A DNA stretch of 19,234 nucleotides from DATACN01 sp038215095 (lineage in GTDB: Bacteria > Actinomycetota > Thermoleophilia > Solirubrobacterales > Thermoleophilaceae). The notes under the pieces were generated by a model. It worked only from the letters and a program-made list of their open reading frames with translations. It was not told the origin of the DNA and made no database searches. Positions 16,728 through 19,234 of this stretch are shown in pieces (within the stretch, counting starts at the first letter, position 1; each line of letters opens with the position of its first letter). The stretch is from positions 1 through 19,234 of the forward strand of contig JBBQRG010000058.1 in NCBI GenBank assembly GCA_038215095.1, in the 5' to 3' direction. The position numbers and the translations under genes were made by a program.

Positions 16728-18368
16728 CTATCGCGGCGGGATGCGCAGGTACGGAAGCGCGAACTCCGCGATCTTCTGGAATGCCGGCGCGGCCACCACG
16801 CCGCCGTAGATCGCACCCTTCGGCTCGTCCACCATCACCGCCACGAGCAGGCGCGGGTCGCGCGCCGGCGCGAAGCCGATGAAGGAGGCCACGAACTTCG
16901 TCTTCGAGTAGCCGCCGAACTCGTCCGGCTTCTCGGCGGTGCCCGTCTTGCCGGCCAGCTTGTAGCCGGCGATGTTCGCCTCCTGCGCCGTGCCGCCCTG
17001 GGCGATCACGCCCTCGAGCATCCGCGACACCGACTGGGCGGTGTGCGCCGAGATCACGCGCTTCCCGGGCCGCTTATCGCCCTGGATCACGTACGGCCGG
17101 TGCATCACGCCGTTCTCCGCGATCGCCGTGTAGGCGCTCGCCATCTGGATCGGCGTCACGGCCAGGCCCTGGCCGATCGGCATGTTGCCCATCGACGAGC
17201 CCGAGTAGTTCTTCGGGCGCAGCAGGATGCCGCGCTGCTCGCCGGGCAGGTCCACGCCGGTGGGCTGGCCGAAGCCGAAGCGCCGGATGTAGCGGTCGAA
17301 CTTGCCGGCGCCCAGTCGCAGGCCGATCGTCACGGCGCCCACGTTCGAGGACTCGGCGAGGATCTGCGCCGTGGTCAGCGTGACCGCGCCGCGGTCGTGC
17401 GCCTCCCCGATCTCGCGGTCCGCCACGCGGATCGTGGGCGGCAGGTTGAACTCGGTGGTCGGCTTGATCAGGTTCTCCTCGAGCGCGCCGGACACCGTGA
17501 AGGCCTTGAAGGTCGAGCCGGGCTCGTAGCTCGTCCCCACTGCGCGGTCCTGCGCTGCGTAGGCGGCCTCCTCGCTCGACATGCCGGTGGCGGGCCGCGG
17601 CCAGTTGGCCAGGGCGAGGACCTCGCCCGTGCGGGGGTCCATCACGAGCGCGGTGGCGCCGCGCGGCTGGAAGTTCCTGCCCACGTCGGCCAGCACAGCC
17701 TCGACCCGCTCCTGGATCGCCGCGTCGATCGTCAGGCCCATGTTCTGGCCCTGCTGGGCGCGCTTGACCTCCACGAGGCTGATCGGCTCGCCCATGGCGT
17801 CCTTGATGAGCTTGCGCTTCCCGTCGGTCCCGTGGAGGCGCTTCTCCTGCTCCTGCTCGATGCCCGAGAGGCCGTAGTTGTCGGTGCCCACCTGGCCGAT
17901 CAGCTGCGACGCCAGGTCGCCCTGCGGGTAGGTGCGCTTGGGCTCGTCCGTGGTGCCGATGCCCTCGATCTTGAGCGCCTCGATCTTCTGGCCGCGGGTG
18001 GCGTCGAGCTTGCGCTTCAGGTAGACGAAGCCGGTGTGGCGGTCGCTGATCTTGCGCAGCAGCTCGTCGCGGTTGGTCCCGATCAGCGGCGCGAGCTTGG
18101 CCGCCACCGGCGCCGGGTCCTTGATCAGGAAGGGGTTGGCGAACACAGTGGTCGCGTCCTCCGACACCGCGAGCTCCACCCCGTGGCGGTCGCTGATCGT
18201 GCCGCGCCGCGCGGGCAGGGCGATCTCCTCGACCTGCTGGGAGGCCGCCCGGTGCTTCAGCGAGCTGGCTTTGACGGTGCCGAGCCAGGTGGCCCGCAGG
18301 CCCGCCAAGGAGAGGAGGACGAGGAAGAGCGCGAACAGCAGGCCGATGCGGCGCTCGACGAGCCGCAC
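16728..18368 (-). CDS. ftsI: Class B penicillin-binding protein, septal D,D-transpeptidase (FtsI/PBP3)
   Basis: This transpeptidase cross-links stem peptides at the septum and partners FtsW. The 546-residue protein has a short basic N-terminus and one membrane anchor at about 8-27. A class B pedestal region follows (ARRGTISDRHGVELA at 53-67 and the YPQGDLASQLIG stretch). The transpeptidase domain carries all three active-site motifs: STFK at 285-288 with nucleophile Ser285, SSN at 340-342 and KTGT at 474-477. There is no glycosyltransferase domain and no C-terminal PASTA repeat. The start is GTG at 18368, two bases after the stop of the FtsL-like gene, with only a weak AGG upstream, which suggests translational coupling. 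Its position between the FtsL-like gene and murE is the standard dcw place of ftsI; a PBP2-type elongation enzyme is less likely. Confidence 0.96.
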   Translation of the reverse strand: MRLVERRIGLLFALFLVLLSLAGLRATWLGTVKASSLKHRAASQQVEEIALPARRGTISDRHGVELAVSEDATTVFANPFLIKDPAPVAAKLAPLIGTNRDELLRKISDRHTGFVYLKRKLDATRGQKIEALKIEGIGTTDEPKRTYPQGDLASQLIGQVGTDNYGLSGIEQEQEKRLHGTDGKRKLIKDAMGEPISLVEVKRAQQGQNMGLTIDAAIQERVEAVLADVGRNFQPRGATALVMDPRTGEVLALANWPRPATGMSSEEAAYAAQDRAVGTSYEPGSTFKAFTVSGALEENLIKPTTEFNLPPTIRVADREIGEAHDRGAVTLTTAQILAESSNVGAVTIGLRLGAGKFDRYIRRFGFGQPTGVDLPGEQRGILLRPKNYSGSSMGNMPIGQGLAVTPIQMASAYTAIAENGVMHRPYVIQGDKRPGKRVISAHTAQSVSRMLEGVIAQGGTAQEANIAGYKLAGKTGTAEKPDEFGGYSKTKFVASFIGFAPARDPRLLVAVMVDEPKGAIYGGVVAAPAFQKIAEFALPYLRIPPR

Positions 18369-18370
18369 GC

Positions 18371-19228
18371 CTAGCCGGTTGGAGGCGCGGTCGTGGTCCC
18401 GGGCTGGGCTTGCGCCTGCGGGGTGGTGGCCGGAGCGGCCGGCGTGGTTGCCGGCGTGGGCGTGGGTGTAGGCGTGGTGGCCTGGGGCGTGGTGGCCTGG
18501 GGCGTGGTGGCCTGGGGCGCCGCGGCCACGGGAGTGGCTGCCGTCGGCGCGGTGGTCTGAGGCGTCGGCGCGGGAAGCGCCACGGTCGAGTTGGGCGCCT
18601 CGATCAGCTTGGCGGCGCGGCGCGCGTCCACGAACGGGTTGGCGCGCAGGTAGCGAACGTCGCCCGGCGCCGGCAGCAGCAGCCCGCGCGAGGCCGCCGC
18701 GCGCTGCACGCGCTCGCTCGAGTCGAGCTTCGCCAGCTCGAGCCGCAGCCGGGCGTTCTCCCGCGCCACGCCGCTGGCGTGCTGGGCGGTCACCGCGATG
18801 TCGCGGTTCATCTTCAGGAGGTCCACGTTGAAGAACACGATCCCCACCAGCAGCACGGCCACGAGGCCGATCCAGCCGCGCCCCTGAAGCAGCGCATCGA
18901 TCACGCCGCTTCCCCGCGAGCGCAGGCTGCGGGTGAACGGCGCGCGGATGACTCGAAGCGGCAGGGGAAGCGCGATTGCGCCGGCATGCGCGGCGGCCAT
19001 GGCGGGCCCGCGGAGGCGTGAGCCGCTCAGGGCGCCGGCCTTGCGGGCGGGCGCCGCCTTGCCCGGCTTGCTCGCGGCCGCCGACTTGCGGACGGCCTCG
19101 GCGTTGCGGGCCGCATGGCCGTTCGCCGCCCTGCGGCCGGATACCCGGCGCAGCGGCTTCTTCGCGGTCGCCCGGGCCGGCCTGCCGTGGGCCGTGCGCG
19201 GAGCGCGGGCTGCGGCGGAGCGGGCCAT
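18371..19228 (-). CDS. ftsL: FtsL-like bitopic division protein with long basic N-terminus
   Basis: The 285-residue protein has one membrane segment at about 118-139 (GWIGLVAVLLVGIVFFNVDL). A short coiled coil follows at about 140-185 (VARENARLRLELAKLDSSER), then an extracytoplasmic threonine/proline/alanine-rich tail from about 212. This topology and the place just before ftsI match FtsL, which with FtsQ and FtsB/DivIC activates FtsW/FtsI. FtsL sequences diverge strongly, so the identification rests on layout. The 117 residues before the membrane are rich in arginine, alanine and lysine, much longer than the few dozen residues usual in FtsL. An ATG at residue 77 (nucleotide 19000) is a possible alternative start. 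The upstream ATG at 19228 overlaps a TGA as TGATG, which could be the end of the preceding gene, normally rsmH. Confidence 0.72.
   Translation of the reverse strand: MARSAAARAPRTAHGRPARATAKKPLRRVSGRRAANGHAARNAEAVRKSAAASKPGKAAPARKAGALSGSRLRGPAMAAAHAGAIALPLPLRVIRAPFTRSLRSRGSGVIDALLQGRGWIGLVAVLLVGIVFFNVDLLKMNRDIAVTAQHASGVARENARLRLELAKLDSSERVQRAAASRGLLLPAPGDVRYLRANPFVDARRAAKLIEAPNSTVALPAPTPQTTAPTAATPVAAAPQATTPQATTPQATTPTPTPTPATTPAAPATTPQAQAQPGTTTAPPTG
18474..18518. repeat. Three perfect 15-base tandem repeats in the ftsL-like tail
   Basis: GTGGTGGCCTGGGGC occurs three times without a mismatch at 18474-18488, 18489-18503 and 18504-18518. On the minus strand it encodes the five-residue unit ATTPQ in the extracytoplasmic tail. 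A threonine-proline alternation follows it in the protein. The unit length preserves the frame, so copy number could vary without breaking the gene. Confidence 0.85.
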
Positions 19229-19234
19229 CAGGCC

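Overview
This window is a division and cell wall (dcw) cluster from a very GC-rich bacterium. Base composition is judged by eye, and codon third positions are overwhelmingly G or C. The gene content suggests a deep-branching actinobacterium of the Thermoleophilia / Solirubrobacterales kind. Reasons are the absence of ftsA between ftsQ and ftsZ, the many GTG starts, the meso-diaminopimelate type MurE (DNPR motif) and the alanine/proline-rich tails. The lineage is an inference; no rRNA or other phylogenetic marker is present.

Almost everything lies on the minus strand, so the operon reads from right to left. A first block holds an FtsL-like protein (18371-19228), the class B penicillin-binding protein FtsI (16728-18368) and murE (15288-16718). 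A second block holds murF, mraY, murD, ftsW, murG, murC, murB and ftsQ (2035-11313), mostly with overlapping or abutting ends. ftsZ (778-1863) follows a 171-base gap containing a good sigma-70-type promoter. The 3'-truncated start of gcvT (1-711), a glycine-cleavage gene, closes the left end. Together the genes cover most of lipid II synthesis: MurB completes UDP-MurNAc, MurC, D, E and F add the peptide, and MraY and MurG make lipids I and II. They also encode the septal polymerase pair FtsW/FtsI, the bitopic divisome proteins FtsQ and FtsL, and the Z-ring protein FtsZ.

The unusual part is a two-gene plus-strand operon (11354-15312) between murE and murF. The first gene encodes a GAF domain followed by a GGDEF-like domain whose active site has decayed. 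The second encodes a MshEN-like domain (the N-terminal domain of type II secretion / type IV pilus ATPases) without any ATPase, followed by a linker and a coiled coil of about 700 residues built largely from 18-residue repeats. The two genes overlap by four bases, run head-to-head with murF across only 40 bases, and overlap the end of murE tail-to-tail by 25 bases. They therefore split the dcw cluster into two transcription blocks. I infer a cytoplasmic signalling or scaffold module linked to cell wall growth; its function is not known from the sequence.

The other non-coding stretches are short (at most 171 bases). They hold the ftsZ promoter, a heptanucleotide repeat next to a possible leaderless murD promoter, and a hairpin after mraY. 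I found no tRNA, rRNA, insertion sequence, phage gene or CRISPR array.
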